A DNA stretch of 64,000 nucleotides from an uncultured Lachnospiraceae bacterium (GTDB lineage Bacteria > Bacillota > Clostridia > Lachnospirales > Lachnospiraceae), in NCBI GenBank assembly GCA_910587305.1, contig CAJUKV010000005.1, positions 1-64,000 of the forward strand, read 5' to 3'. Positions 26,168 through 34,424 of the stretch are shown here, piece after piece (positions within the stretch are counted from its first letter, which is position 1; every line of letters starts with the position of its first letter). The position numbers were made by a program, and so were the translations under genes. The notes below the pieces were generated by a model that made no database searches, was not told where the DNA came from, and saw only the letters and a program-made list of their open reading frames with translations.

Positions 26168-27487
26168 ATGAAAAGGAAAGTAAAAGGCAAATACAACAAA
26201 TTAATGACGGCCTGTATAATTGAGGTTATGGCGCTGGCATTAACCGCCTGCGGCAGCTCAAATACCGGTGAAAATATTGTCTTTGATGGCAATGATGATA
26301 AAAAGATCGTCAATCTGTTTGGACCTATGGAAAAATCAAAGCCCAATACGAGTAATATTGCAAGAACCGCTTTTGACCGGACAATTGAGATGGCGGAGGA
26401 GGAGCTTGGCCTGACCGTCCGTTACAGAACTTATACTGCGGAGAACTATCAGGAAAAGACCTACGATGAGGTAAGCCTCGACAGGGTACGCAATGATATG
26501 GATGATTTATACCTCCTTAATCCGGACACCATTCAGGCGCTGGGCTCAGAAGATAAGCTCATGGATTTGTCCGTACTTGACAGTGCAAAAAATCTGCGGG
26601 AGGTGGTAAAAACCGCAAACACGGTTGACGGTAAGCTTGTGGCAATCCCCCAGGAGGTAGTGGCCCACGGCTTGTTTGTAAACAAGGATATGTTTGACCA
26701 GTACGATCTTGCCCTTCCGAATACGCCCGAGGAATTTATGGAATGCTGCAGGGTATTTAAGGAAAATGGCATTGAGACGCCCATTGGCGCAAACCGCTGG
26801 TGGCTGGAAAACTTTGTCTTTGCGCAGGCTTATGCACGCCTTTACAATGGAGGCAATACGGAGACCCTGATTGAAGCTCTTAATAAGGGGGAAGCCAAAT
26901 ACAGCGATTATATGCGCCCTGGTTTTGAATTTTTAAAGGAGCTGATTGATAAAGGCTATATAGACGCGGAAGCTGCCTATACCTATGAGGCAATAGAGGG
27001 AGAAGGTCCTGATTTTATGGCCCAAAGGACGCCTATCGTGATGGCATACTGGAGTGCCGCAAATTCAGAAACCGCCTATGGTAAGCTTGATTTTAATCTC
27101 CAGGTTATCGGATTTCCCAGCGAGCTTGGACAGATGCCGGTGGTATCCATGACCGGATACGCAATTTGTACGGGGGCTGAGCACATGGACGATACGCTGG
27201 CAGTCCTTGATATCATTCTTTCCGACGAAGCGCTTCAACTATATGCGCAGACCAATAAAGTGATTTCCCCTTCAAAAAATGTGGAGGTGGAATGCATTGA
27301 TGCGCTGAAACCGCTGAACGAGCGGATCAATGAAAATATGTATGTGCTGGGCTCAAATGCCGGCATGAATGTGGAGCAGTGGGGGAATACCTGTCTGATC
27401 GTGCGGGAGCTTTTAAACGGCGCTACCGTGGACGAATGCATGGCAGCTTTTGATAAGCTTCAGGAGGAAGCTTTAAACAAAAGCTAA
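26168..27487 (+). CDS. Extracellular solute-binding lipoprotein
   Basis: 439 aa family-1 type binding protein. A signal peptide with lipobox LTAC (Cys28) is followed by a Ser/Asn linker and a two-lobe binding domain (TGYAICTGAEHMDDTLAVLD in the C-terminal lobe). No ABC permeases are next to it. Its place directly after the hybrid kinase suggests a sensing role or a role in a transporter encoded elsewhere; this is inference. ATG 26168 follows GGAGGATTATT, provided by leader element II; the open frame extends upstream to 26138 only through the repeat. Confidence 0.88.
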   Translation: MKRKVKGKYNKLMTACIIEVMALALTACGSSNTGENIVFDGNDDKKIVNLFGPMEKSKPNTSNIARTAFDRTIEMAEEELGLTVRYRTYTAENYQEKTYDEVSLDRVRNDMDDLYLLNPDTIQALGSEDKLMDLSVLDSAKNLREVVKTANTVDGKLVAIPQEVVAHGLFVNKDMFDQYDLALPNTPEEFMECCRVFKENGIETPIGANRWWLENFVFAQAYARLYNGGNTETLIEALNKGEAKYSDYMRPGFEFLKELIDKGYIDAEAAYTYEAIEGEGPDFMAQRTPIVMAYWSAANSETAYGKLDFNLQVIGFPSELGQMPVVSMTGYAICTGAEHMDDTLAVLDIILSDEALQLYAQTNKVISPSKNVEVECIDALKPLNERINENMYVLGSNAGMNVEQWGNTCLIVRELLNGATVDECMAAFDKLQEEALNKS

Positions 27488-27518
27488 AGAGAATTCTTTA
27501 GGCTGGTAAGGCCCTGTA

Positions 27519-28217
27519 TTAGTCGTATTTTTTCATGAAAATAACGCCTTCAAGGCAGCCGTAGGTTTCAATAATCTGGGAATAGGCGACCGCCTCGTGA
27601 AAATGCATGGTCATGGTGGCGGAAAGGGAGGCATCCCTTTTACCATCCTCCGTCCGGGATATTTCCAGATTATTGACAACACAGTTTCTTTCTTTGGCAA
27701 GAGAAAGAAATTTGCTTAAATATTCCATCCTGGTAAATTCCACATACAAATGAACGGTTTTGGAGCGGTCGATCAAACGATTGTCGACGGAGCGGAGAAT
27801 CCAGATGGAAACCCAGATGGCGGTAAAGAAAATCAGGGCGCCGGTGTAAAATCCGGCTCCCAGAGAAAGGCCAAGGCAGGCAACCGCCCAAAGGCCGGCG
27901 GCGGTTGTAAGGCCCCTGACCCGGTTTTGCTTGGTGACAAGGATGGTGCCGGCGCCTAAAAAGCCAATGCCGCTGATAGCCTGGGCGGGAATCCGGGCAG
28001 GGTCAGAGGAGCCCGTCAGGGCGGAAATATAAATGCCGGTCATCATGGCTAAGGTGGAACCTAAACAAACAATGATATAAGTTCTAAAGCCCGCCGGGCG
28101 GTGCTTTTTTTCTCTTTCAAATCCCAAAATTCCGCTGAAAAGCATAGAAAGAAATATGCGCAGAAGTATGGCGGGCAGGGTGAGTTCTCTCAGGATTTTA
28201 ATCTGTTCAAGCATCAT
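27519..28217 (-). CDS. MgtC/SapB family membrane protein
   Basis: 232 aa. Four to five TM helices in the N-terminal 140 residues, with the family stretches GILGFEREKKHRPAGFRTY, AQAISGIGFLGAGTILV and GLTTAAGLWAVACLGLSLGAG. The C-terminal about 80 residues form an ACT-like cytosolic domain. MgtC proteins help in growth under low Mg2+ and, in pathogens, in phagosomes; a transport activity is not established. The start at 28217 follows AAAAGGGGAATTTT, a leader almost identical to that of the gene at 38852. It converges with the lipoprotein gene, 31 bp between stops. Confidence 0.9.
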   Translation of the reverse strand: MMLEQIKILRELTLPAILLRIFLSMLFSGILGFEREKKHRPAGFRTYIIVCLGSTLAMMTGIYISALTGSSDPARIPAQAISGIGFLGAGTILVTKQNRVRGLTTAAGLWAVACLGLSLGAGFYTGALIFFTAIWVSIWILRSVDNRLIDRSKTVHLYVEFTRMEYLSKFLSLAKERNCVVNNLEISRTEDGKRDASLSATMTMHFHEAVAYSQIIETYGCLEGVIFMKKYD

Positions 28218-28432
28218 AAAATTCCCCTTTTCTTTTGGTGATAAATGGGAGCTTTCTTTTGAGAAAGCAATAATGGAAAGTGATATTAAAATTATAACAG
28301 CAGGGTATTTTTGCGTCAATCAATAAAACTGCGGTAAAGATGTGGGGGGTGTAAGAAAGTTACTATTGACGGCCAGTGCCATTATAAGTTAACGTCTTCG
28401 GACGCCGGAAGTAAATACAGGGGAATAGTCAC

Positions 28433-28461
28433 TTGAGAACAGGGAAAAAATACGGTATAAT
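28433..28461 (+). promoter_or_regulatory. Sigma-A promoter at the head of the surface-polysaccharide region
   Basis: TTGAGA (28433-28438) and a perfect TATAAT (28456-28461) with 17 bp spacing. About 120 bp upstream of the membrane glycosyltransferase-like gene, so leader element II lies within the transcript. Confidence 0.85.
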
Positions 28462-28522
28462 ACGGGATGTAAAATTCTGACACAAGTTTGGAAAGCTAAG
28501 CAGGGGCGGAGGATCAGATAAA

Positions 28523-28579
28523 TCACAAATTTGTGCCCCGGCCCCAATTTGCGGGCTGTTGGAAGTATGGAGGATTGGT
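28523..28579 (+). repeat. Leader element II, copy L3 (before the membrane glycosyltransferase-like gene)
   Basis: CACAAATTTGTGCCCCGGCC, CCAATTTGCGGGCTGTTGG and AAGTATGGAGGATTGGT directly before ATG 28580. The most complete member of the family. Confidence 0.8.
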
Positions 28580-30130
28580 ATGGCGGATGAACGGCAAAGA
28601 AAGGCTGTCACAGGGAATAGTAAGGCGTCGGAGGCGCTGTTTCTGACGGCGTCGGCATTTTTATTTATGATGCTGGCCACTCGCTCTTCTTTTCTCTATC
28701 CCTGTAATGACTGGAATGACGCCAACAGTTATTTTTCCGTGGGGAAGGCGCTTTTTCACGGAAAGATGCCCTACAGGGACGTGTTTGACCAGAAGGGGAT
28801 GTACCTTTATTTCTTTTACGGACTTGCCTATCTCATATCCCATACCACCTTTATCGGCGTGTTTTTTATGGAAGTGATTTTGGCTGCTTTTGATTTATTT
28901 GGCATTTGCCGGATCTTGCAGCTCTATGTAAAGAGGGGTACGGCGCTTTTGTTAAGTCCTTTGGTCCTTGCCGTGACGGTGAGCTCCTTTAGCTTTTACT
29001 GGGGAGGAAGCGCGGAGGAGGTTATGCTGCCTTTTTTGATTTGGGGGCTGTATTTTTCTCTGGATTACTTTCAAAATAAATACCCCTTAGAAAAGATGGA
29101 ATGGAAGGTTATTTTGATAAACGGCCTGCTGGCAGGTATGGTGGCGAATATCAAATTCACCTCCCTTGGATTTTTCTTTGCATGGATGATGTGCGTTGCC
29201 TTTTCCTTTCTGGTGCAAAAGGATTTTTTGGAGGCGGTAAAGGGCTGCGCCGTTTTTCTGTTGGGGATGGCGGTCCCCTTTGTTCCCTGGGTGATTTATT
29301 TCGGTATCCATCATGGGCTATATGAGTGGTATTGGGGGTATGTTTATATTAATGTGTTTGTATACAGCAATTTAAACGGAGAGGGGCCGAGTCTGTTTGA
29401 GAGAGCGTATACGTTAAGCAAGCTTTTCTACTGGGTGGTAAGGAAAAATATGATTTACTTTGTTTTCCTTATCCCGGGCGTGGCGTGGGATTTGCTTGGC
29501 AGGAAGAAAAAGTGGCTGGAGAGATTTAACCTGCTTGCCTTATGTTTCTTTTTATTTTTGGGAATTTACGTGGGAGGATCGGAGCTCCCCTATTATGCCC
29601 TTCCGCTGTCCGTATTTACGGCGCTGGGATTCGGGCTGCTCGGACGGATGGCCGAGGAGCTGGGGCGGCGAATCGGGCGCGAAAAGGAGAAAAACGCAAA
29701 AGTAAGGAGCGCGGCAGGAGGGATTGCGATAGCTCTCAGCATGGGAATTATTTTGTGTAACTCGATGAATCTTCCCCATATGAAAGAAAAGAAAGAGGAT
29801 ATTTTCTTATATAAATTCAAAGAAATTGTGGAACAGACCCCGGAGCCTACCCTGCTCAACATAGGATGCCTGGATGCGGGACTGTATACGGTCTGCGACA
29901 TTGTGCCTACCTGCAGATGGTTTCAGACACAGACCCTTGGAATTGACGATGTGTTAAAGGAGCAGGAAAGGTACATTGAGGAAGGACAGACCGACTATGT
30001 GCTGGCGAGAGATTCCTATCCGGATGTGATATGGGAGAAGTACGAGCTGGCGGGGGAGGAGCCCTGGCATCAGGGGGAACAGGAATTTACTTACTATCTG
30101 TTCAGGCGCAAAAGTGTGAAGAAGAGATGA
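28580..30130 (+). CDS. Polytopic membrane glycosyltransferase-like protein (GT-C/GT39-like)
   Basis: 516 aa with about 10-11 TM helices. An extracytoplasmic loop after the first helix carries acidic residues (YPCNDWNDANSYFSVGKAL and YRDVFDQKGMYLYF), a layout typical of GT-C enzymes that use polyprenyl-phosphate sugars. A soluble C-terminal domain follows from about 400. It probably transfers a sugar outside the membrane; donor and acceptor are unknown. The start at 28580 follows GGAGGATTGGT. The last five codons (SVKKR) and the stop are read from interspersed element I copy C, so the native C-terminus seems to have been replaced or trimmed. Confidence 0.75.
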   Translation: MADERQRKAVTGNSKASEALFLTASAFLFMMLATRSSFLYPCNDWNDANSYFSVGKALFHGKMPYRDVFDQKGMYLYFFYGLAYLISHTTFIGVFFMEVILAAFDLFGICRILQLYVKRGTALLLSPLVLAVTVSSFSFYWGGSAEEVMLPFLIWGLYFSLDYFQNKYPLEKMEWKVILINGLLAGMVANIKFTSLGFFFAWMMCVAFSFLVQKDFLEAVKGCAVFLLGMAVPFVPWVIYFGIHHGLYEWYWGYVYINVFVYSNLNGEGPSLFERAYTLSKLFYWVVRKNMIYFVFLIPGVAWDLLGRKKKWLERFNLLALCFFLFLGIYVGGSELPYYALPLSVFTALGFGLLGRMAEELGRRIGREKEKNAKVRSAAGGIAIALSMGIILCNSMNLPHMKEKKEDIFLYKFKEIVEQTPEPTLLNIGCLDAGLYTVCDIVPTCRWFQTQTLGIDDVLKEQERYIEEGQTDYVLARDSYPDVIWEKYELAGEEPWHQGEQEFTYYLFRRKSVKKR

Positions 30131-30255
30131 AGATTTTCTAAGGCGTCAAAGGACGCCGCCTAAGAAAATCTAAGTCATCTCTCGAAGAATCGCCTTGGGC
30201 GATTCTTCTGAAATAATTCATGTATTGTTTGTGCCGCAAAGAGGCATGTCGGGAA
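30114..30255 (+). repeat. Interspersed element I, copy C
   Basis: Starts inside the coding region (GTGTGAAG at 30114) and supplies its stop (TGA 30128-30130). Hairpin 1 arms AGATTTTCT / AGAAAATCT; hairpin 2 GAAGAATCGCC / GGCGATTCTTC; hairpin 3 GTGCCGCAAAGAGGCAT is slightly degenerate. It ends with TCGGGAA and the start of another GTGTGAA. Confidence 0.88.
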
Positions 30256-30313
30256 GTGTGAAAGCGTGGAGACGATTGCATTTTCATTCAAGTTCCTTTT
30301 AAACTACTTATTG

Positions 30314-30358
30314 GTGCGGTACGGCAGGCAAAGCCTGCCGCATGCGGGGGTATAATAA
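30314..30358 (+). repeat. Leader element III, copy P2 (before the DUF6077-like gene)
   Basis: GTGCGGTACGGCAGGC and GCCTGCCGCATGC form a hairpin around AAA, followed by GGGGGTATAATAA and ATG 30359. The G-run is the only ribosome site for that gene. Confidence 0.78.
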
Positions 30359-31522
30359 ATGATAGTAATTAAAATACTTGGTTTAATTTTTTGGCTGGCG
30401 GCGGTTCCCTTTTGTATGGGACTTAATTTTATGCCTCTGTTCAAGGAGCGTTTTAAGAGCGCGGGGGCAGTGTTTGCAGCGGGATATATTCTTTTCTTTG
30501 TGGCGCTGGAAATTGTGGGTATTCCGGTAGTGCTCTTTACGGTTTACCATGGATTTACAACTTTTGTAAGATGGTTTACGCCTATCATCCTTGCGTTGTC
30601 CGTGACAGGGGTATTGGTTATGCTTTGGGAGAAAAAAAGGGGACAAGTTCTTTTCCCGGAGGGTTTTGGCAGGCTAAGGGAAGCTTCCCCGGAAGAAAAG
30701 TTTATGATGGTACTGTTTCTGATACTGGTGGGATTTCAGATGTATATGTCCTTTACCAGGGCGTCTTTTGACGGGGACGATGCTTATTATGGCGTTCAGG
30801 CGGTGATTGCCCAGCAGATGGACGCCTTATACCGTGTCAATCCCTATACGGGGAGAAGCGCGCCTTTGGACGTTCGGCATGCCCTTGCGCTTTTTCCCGT
30901 GTGGGAAGCTTATATTGGCAGAATGTGCGGGATTCATGCCACAATAGTCGCCCACAGCATTGCGCCTTTCATTTTGATACCGCTGACCTATGTGTTGTAT
31001 TACCAGATTGGAAAAGTTCTTTTAGATGGAAAAGAAAGGCTGCTGCCTGTGTTTATGATATTGATTGCCCTTTGGCAGCTTTTTGGAAATATATCGATTT
31101 ATACTACGGAGACTTTTTTCCTTACGAGAACCTGGCAGGGAAAATCCTTTGCAGGTAATTTTGTGATACCGGCGGTGCTGTGGATCTTTTTATGCTTGTT
31201 TGCTTCTAAAGGAAATGCCGATGAAATTTTGATAGCGCCAAAGGGAATGAAAAACAAGGAGAATTGGAGTAAATGGCCGGAGCATAAAGGGATTGGGGAA
31301 AAGGGATTTTGGATTTTGCTGGCCTGTCTGAATCTGGCAGGAGGGGCGAGCAGCTCTCTTGCGATTCTGCTTAGCTGTATGATGACGGTGGGCCTTGGGC
31401 TTTTATTTGCTATCAGGGAAAGGCGGTTTGGCATTTTAATAAAAACCGGTTTTAGCTGCGTGCCGGGAGGCATTTATGTGCTGCTTTATCTATCGCTTAC
31501 CCATGGAATTTTTGTTCCTTAA
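30359..31522 (+). CDS. DUF6077-like polytopic membrane protein
   Basis: 387 aa, about 9 TM helices, no signal peptide. The extracytoplasmic loop YMSFTRASFDGDDAYYGVQAV carries an acidic DGDD cluster in the position where GT-C glycosyltransferases have catalytic Asp residues. I place it with DUF6077-type proteins from memory of the family; function is unknown, and a surface-glycan role is inferred from the neighbours. It ends abruptly after a TM helix (SLTHGIFVP), and the next gene looks like the missing C-terminal part, so it may be the first half of a split gene. Initiation depends on leader element III. Confidence 0.65.
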   Translation: MIVIKILGLIFWLAAVPFCMGLNFMPLFKERFKSAGAVFAAGYILFFVALEIVGIPVVLFTVYHGFTTFVRWFTPIILALSVTGVLVMLWEKKRGQVLFPEGFGRLREASPEEKFMMVLFLILVGFQMYMSFTRASFDGDDAYYGVQAVIAQQMDALYRVNPYTGRSAPLDVRHALALFPVWEAYIGRMCGIHATIVAHSIAPFILIPLTYVLYYQIGKVLLDGKERLLPVFMILIALWQLFGNISIYTTETFFLTRTWQGKSFAGNFVIPAVLWIFLCLFASKGNADEILIAPKGMKNKENWSKWPEHKGIGEKGFWILLACLNLAGGASSSLAILLSCMMTVGLGLLFAIRERRFGILIKTGFSCVPGGIYVLLYLSLTHGIFVP

Positions 31523-31623
31523 TTTCACATGAATTTTATGTTGCTGTTTTACAGTAACTGAAGCAATGTCATGATGTTGGCAATTGAAACCTGACTCGTC
31601 GGCAGGTATCAGGGAGAAAATAT

Positions 31624-32421
31624 ATGTTTGGAATTTTTATGGAAAGTTTCGTCATTTTAAAATTGTATACGGGACTGAAACTGCTGCTTTTGTTGTCCGC
31701 CCTTGCATGGGTCTATCTGCTTGTGACGGAAAAGAATAAAAGCATCCGGATTTTGCTGGTATATGCGCCAATTATCGTGGTGGCTTTGTTCTTATTTCCG
31801 GTAAGCAGAAAAGGGTTTGTGGCTATGGGACTGGACGGGGAGACTTATTACCGGATTTTGTGGACGATTCCCCTTGGGATTATTTTTGTTTATGGTATTT
31901 GCCGTCTTTTTGAGCGGCACAGAAGAATTGGGCTTATCGTTGGAGCTGCCTTGACGGTGCTGTGCGGCAGCTATGTGTATAAGGGAACGTATATTTCAAA
32001 GGCGGAGAATCTCTATCATATTCCGAATACGGTGGTGAAGATATGCGACTTGATTGGGGCAAAGGACGACCATAGCAGGGTGTCGGCGGTTATGCCCTCA
32101 GAGCTGATTCATTTTGTCAGGCAGTATGACGCCTCCATCAACATGCCTTACGGCAGGGAAATGCTGGTGAACGCATGGGATTATTACAATGCGGTTTACG
32201 AGGCAATGGAAAAGCCGGAGGTGGTGGATATGGAGGAGCTGCTTAAAGCAACCAGGGAGGAATACTGTCAGTATATTATTCTGTCAAAAGAGCGGCAGAC
32301 AAAGCAAAATCCCACGGACTGCGGTTTGACGCTTTTGGATGAAATTGACGGGTATCTGATTTATGAAGATCCGGTTACTATGGAGATTGTGAATGGGTGG
32401 CGGGATTATTATGAAGAATAA
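31624..32421 (+). CDS. Membrane protein, probable C-terminal half of the preceding DUF6077-like protein
   Basis: 265 aa. Three to four TM helices (about 10-35, 43-60, 80-97, 105-122) followed by a soluble domain of about 140 residues resembling in layout the C-terminal domain of the glycosyltransferase-like protein at 28580. LFPVSRKGFVAMGLDGETYYRILW is a typical mid-protein segment of large polytopic proteins (not a beginning). The start follows CAGGGAGAAAAT. It lies 101 bp after and in a different frame from the upstream gene. Either a two-gene version of a longer protein, or a gene broken by frameshift plus small rearrangement and still translated from a new start. Confidence 0.6.
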   Translation: MFGIFMESFVILKLYTGLKLLLLLSALAWVYLLVTEKNKSIRILLVYAPIIVVALFLFPVSRKGFVAMGLDGETYYRILWTIPLGIIFVYGICRLFERHRRIGLIVGAALTVLCGSYVYKGTYISKAENLYHIPNTVVKICDLIGAKDDHSRVSAVMPSELIHFVRQYDASINMPYGREMLVNAWDYYNAVYEAMEKPEVVDMEELLKATREEYCQYIILSKERQTKQNPTDCGLTLLDEIDGYLIYEDPVTMEIVNGWRDYYEE

Positions 32422-32473
32422 TTTTTCATAGGGCTGCCGGCAAGAGGGTTCCTTAGTGTGAGGATGGGAAAGA

Positions 32474-34114
32474 ATGCTTTTTAATTCATATGATTTTGTG
32501 TTTTTGTTTTTTCCGCTTGTTTTGGCGGGATATGGCTTTCTTAAAAAAATATGGCATAGCTCTTTATGGGAGCCTTATCAGGTAAGGATTGCAAACGGAC
32601 TTTTGCTGGCGGCGTCCCTTGTTTTCTACGGGTGGATGCGCCCTTCTTTCTTACCGGTTTTGGTGGGCAGCATGGCGTTGAATTATGGAATCTTTCTGCT
32701 CATGGAACGGACAAAGAGAAAAAAACTGTGGCTGGCCGCAGGGCTTATTATCAACTTAGGAGCGCTTATTTACTTTAAGTATGCGAAAGGCGTCAGCGCG
32801 CTGCCTTTGGGCATCAGTTTTTTTACCTTTACCCAGATTGCTTTTCTGATGGAAGCATACGGAGGAAAATTACATAAGGTTCCTATCCTTTCCTACGGCC
32901 TTTATGTAAGCTTTTTCCCTAAAATCATGCAGGGGCCGATTGCATTGCCGGGGGAAATGTTACCGCAGTTTGAAAAAAGGGACACAAGGGTGTCCTGGGA
33001 GAAAATTTACAAAAGTTTTTACCTGTTTGTTCTGGGACTGTCCAAAAAGGTTTTGCTTGCGGATACCTTTGGAAAAGCGGCGGACTTTGGCTATGCCAAT
33101 CTGTCCGGTTTAAATACGTGGGATGGGATCATTGTGATGCTTTCCTACACCCTTCAGCTTTATTTTGACTTCGGCGGATATTGCGATATGGCGATGGGGA
33201 TAGCGGGAATGCTTGGATTTGATCTGCCGGTTAATTTTGACTCCCCTTATAAGGCGGCAAATATCATTGAATTTTGGAAGGGGTGGCATATTACCCTGAC
33301 CAGATTTTTCACAAAATATCTTTACATCCCTCTTGGGGGGAACCGAAAGGGGAAGGGCAGGACTTATTGCAATTACCTGCTGGTATTTCTGGTAAGCGGA
33401 ATCTGGCACGGCGTGGGGTTACAGTTTGTTGTGTGGGGAATGATGCACGGGGCGCTTTACGTGCTCACCCGGATGTGGCAGGACAGGAGCATAGACGGGA
33501 GAGATGGCGGCCGGATGAGAAACCGGACAGGGAACGGCGTCCGGATGGGGAATAGCGTTGAGGCGGGGAATGGCGTTCAGGGGAGAAACGGTGTTCGGTC
33601 GAGGGATGGCGTTCAGGCGGAAAAAGGTGTTCGGTCGGAGAATGGTTTTGTGAAAAATAGCGTACAAAATGATACGAAAGATAGCGTATGCTATAAAAGG
33701 TTATGGCAGGTATCCGGGCGCGTCCTAAAAGTGTTTTTGACGTTTCTTTATGTGAATGTGGCATGGATTTTTTTCAGGGCGTCTTCCGTAAGGGAGGCCG
33801 TGGAGCTTATTAAAAGAATCATTAGCTTTCAGTTTGGCAGAGTGAGCTGGGATTTGGCGGGAAGCTTTAATTTGGATGAGTTTTGGTATGTGATTAAGGT
33901 TCTTGGACTGGACCGCTGGCAAAACGCCCATTATATTTTGATGGCGGTGATTGTGACAGGGGGGCTTTTGCTGGTGTTTTTCGGAAAAAACGCGCTTGCT
34001 ATCTCGAAAAAGGCAAAACCCGGCGTAGCAAACAGCGTGATTATGGCTGTTTTGTTGGTGTGGTGTGTTCTTTCTTTTTCCGGCGTCAGTTCCTTCCTGT
34101 ATGTGAATTTTTGA
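32474..34114 (+). CDS. MBOAT family O-acyltransferase (AlgI/DltB-like)
   Basis: Moves acyl (often acetyl) groups across the membrane for O-acylation of extracellular polysaccharide. 546 aa, about 11 TM helices. Family stretches: LPLGISFFTFTQIAFLMEAY, YVSFFPKIMQGPI, YFDFGGYCDMAMGIAGMLG, and the catalytic His region SGIWHGVGLQFVVWGMMHG (about residues 305-325). Between two helices sits a hydrophilic 55-residue insert made of six-residue repeats (GVR/GVQ-xxN), encoded by an 18-bp minisatellite at 33536-33643, not found in usual members. The SGNH-like protein downstream is the expected extracellular partner. Confidence 0.88.
   Translation: MLFNSYDFVFLFFPLVLAGYGFLKKIWHSSLWEPYQVRIANGLLLAASLVFYGWMRPSFLPVLVGSMALNYGIFLLMERTKRKKLWLAAGLIINLGALIYFKYAKGVSALPLGISFFTFTQIAFLMEAYGGKLHKVPILSYGLYVSFFPKIMQGPIALPGEMLPQFEKRDTRVSWEKIYKSFYLFVLGLSKKVLLADTFGKAADFGYANLSGLNTWDGIIVMLSYTLQLYFDFGGYCDMAMGIAGMLGFDLPVNFDSPYKAANIIEFWKGWHITLTRFFTKYLYIPLGGNRKGKGRTYCNYLLVFLVSGIWHGVGLQFVVWGMMHGALYVLTRMWQDRSIDGRDGGRMRNRTGNGVRMGNSVEAGNGVQGRNGVRSRDGVQAEKGVRSENGFVKNSVQNDTKDSVCYKRLWQVSGRVLKVFLTFLYVNVAWIFFRASSVREAVELIKRIISFQFGRVSWDLAGSFNLDEFWYVIKVLGLDRWQNAHYILMAVIVTGGLLLVFFGKNALAISKKAKPGVANSVIMAVLLVWCVLSFSGVSSFLYVNF
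33536..33643 (+). repeat. 18-bp in-frame tandem repeat in the MBOAT gene
   Basis: Six units of 18 bp (33536, 33554, 33572, 33590, 33608, 33626), each coding six residues of the type G-V-R/Q-x-x-N. The units differ at 4-7 positions. The unit length keeps the reading frame, so copy-number change would alter only loop length. Confidence 0.88.
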
Positions 34115-34188
34115 CGCTTGTCAATTGTCGGCTTAAAGTAGGCTTAACTGAATGGGCGCCGAGGCCAACGTCGTGCATGGGATGATAA

Positions 34189-34406
34189 GAGCGCGAGGTT
34201 CAAAAGGCACGAAATTCAATGAGCGCGAGACTCAAAGATTGTGAAGTATAAAGAGTGCGAAATTCAATGAGCGTGAAATTCAAAGATTGTAAAATTGAAA
34301 GAGTAATAGATTCAAAGGGTGCAAGTTTTAAAGAATGCGAAATTTAAAGAGCACGAAACATAAAGAGTATAAGATTTAAGAGCATAAGATTTAAAGAGCG
34401 CAAAAG
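34189..34406. repeat. Degenerate 16-bp tandem array between MBOAT and SGNH genes
   Basis: About 14 consecutive units of the form AGYGCGAAATTCAAAG, drifting to A/T-rich versions such as AGTATAAGATTTAAG. The period of 16 shifts the reading frame at each unit, so it does not code. It fills most of the 310-bp gap before the SGNH gene; no promoter or gene was seen inside. Confidence 0.85.
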
Positions 34407-34424
34407 GGAGAACGCGGTAGAACT

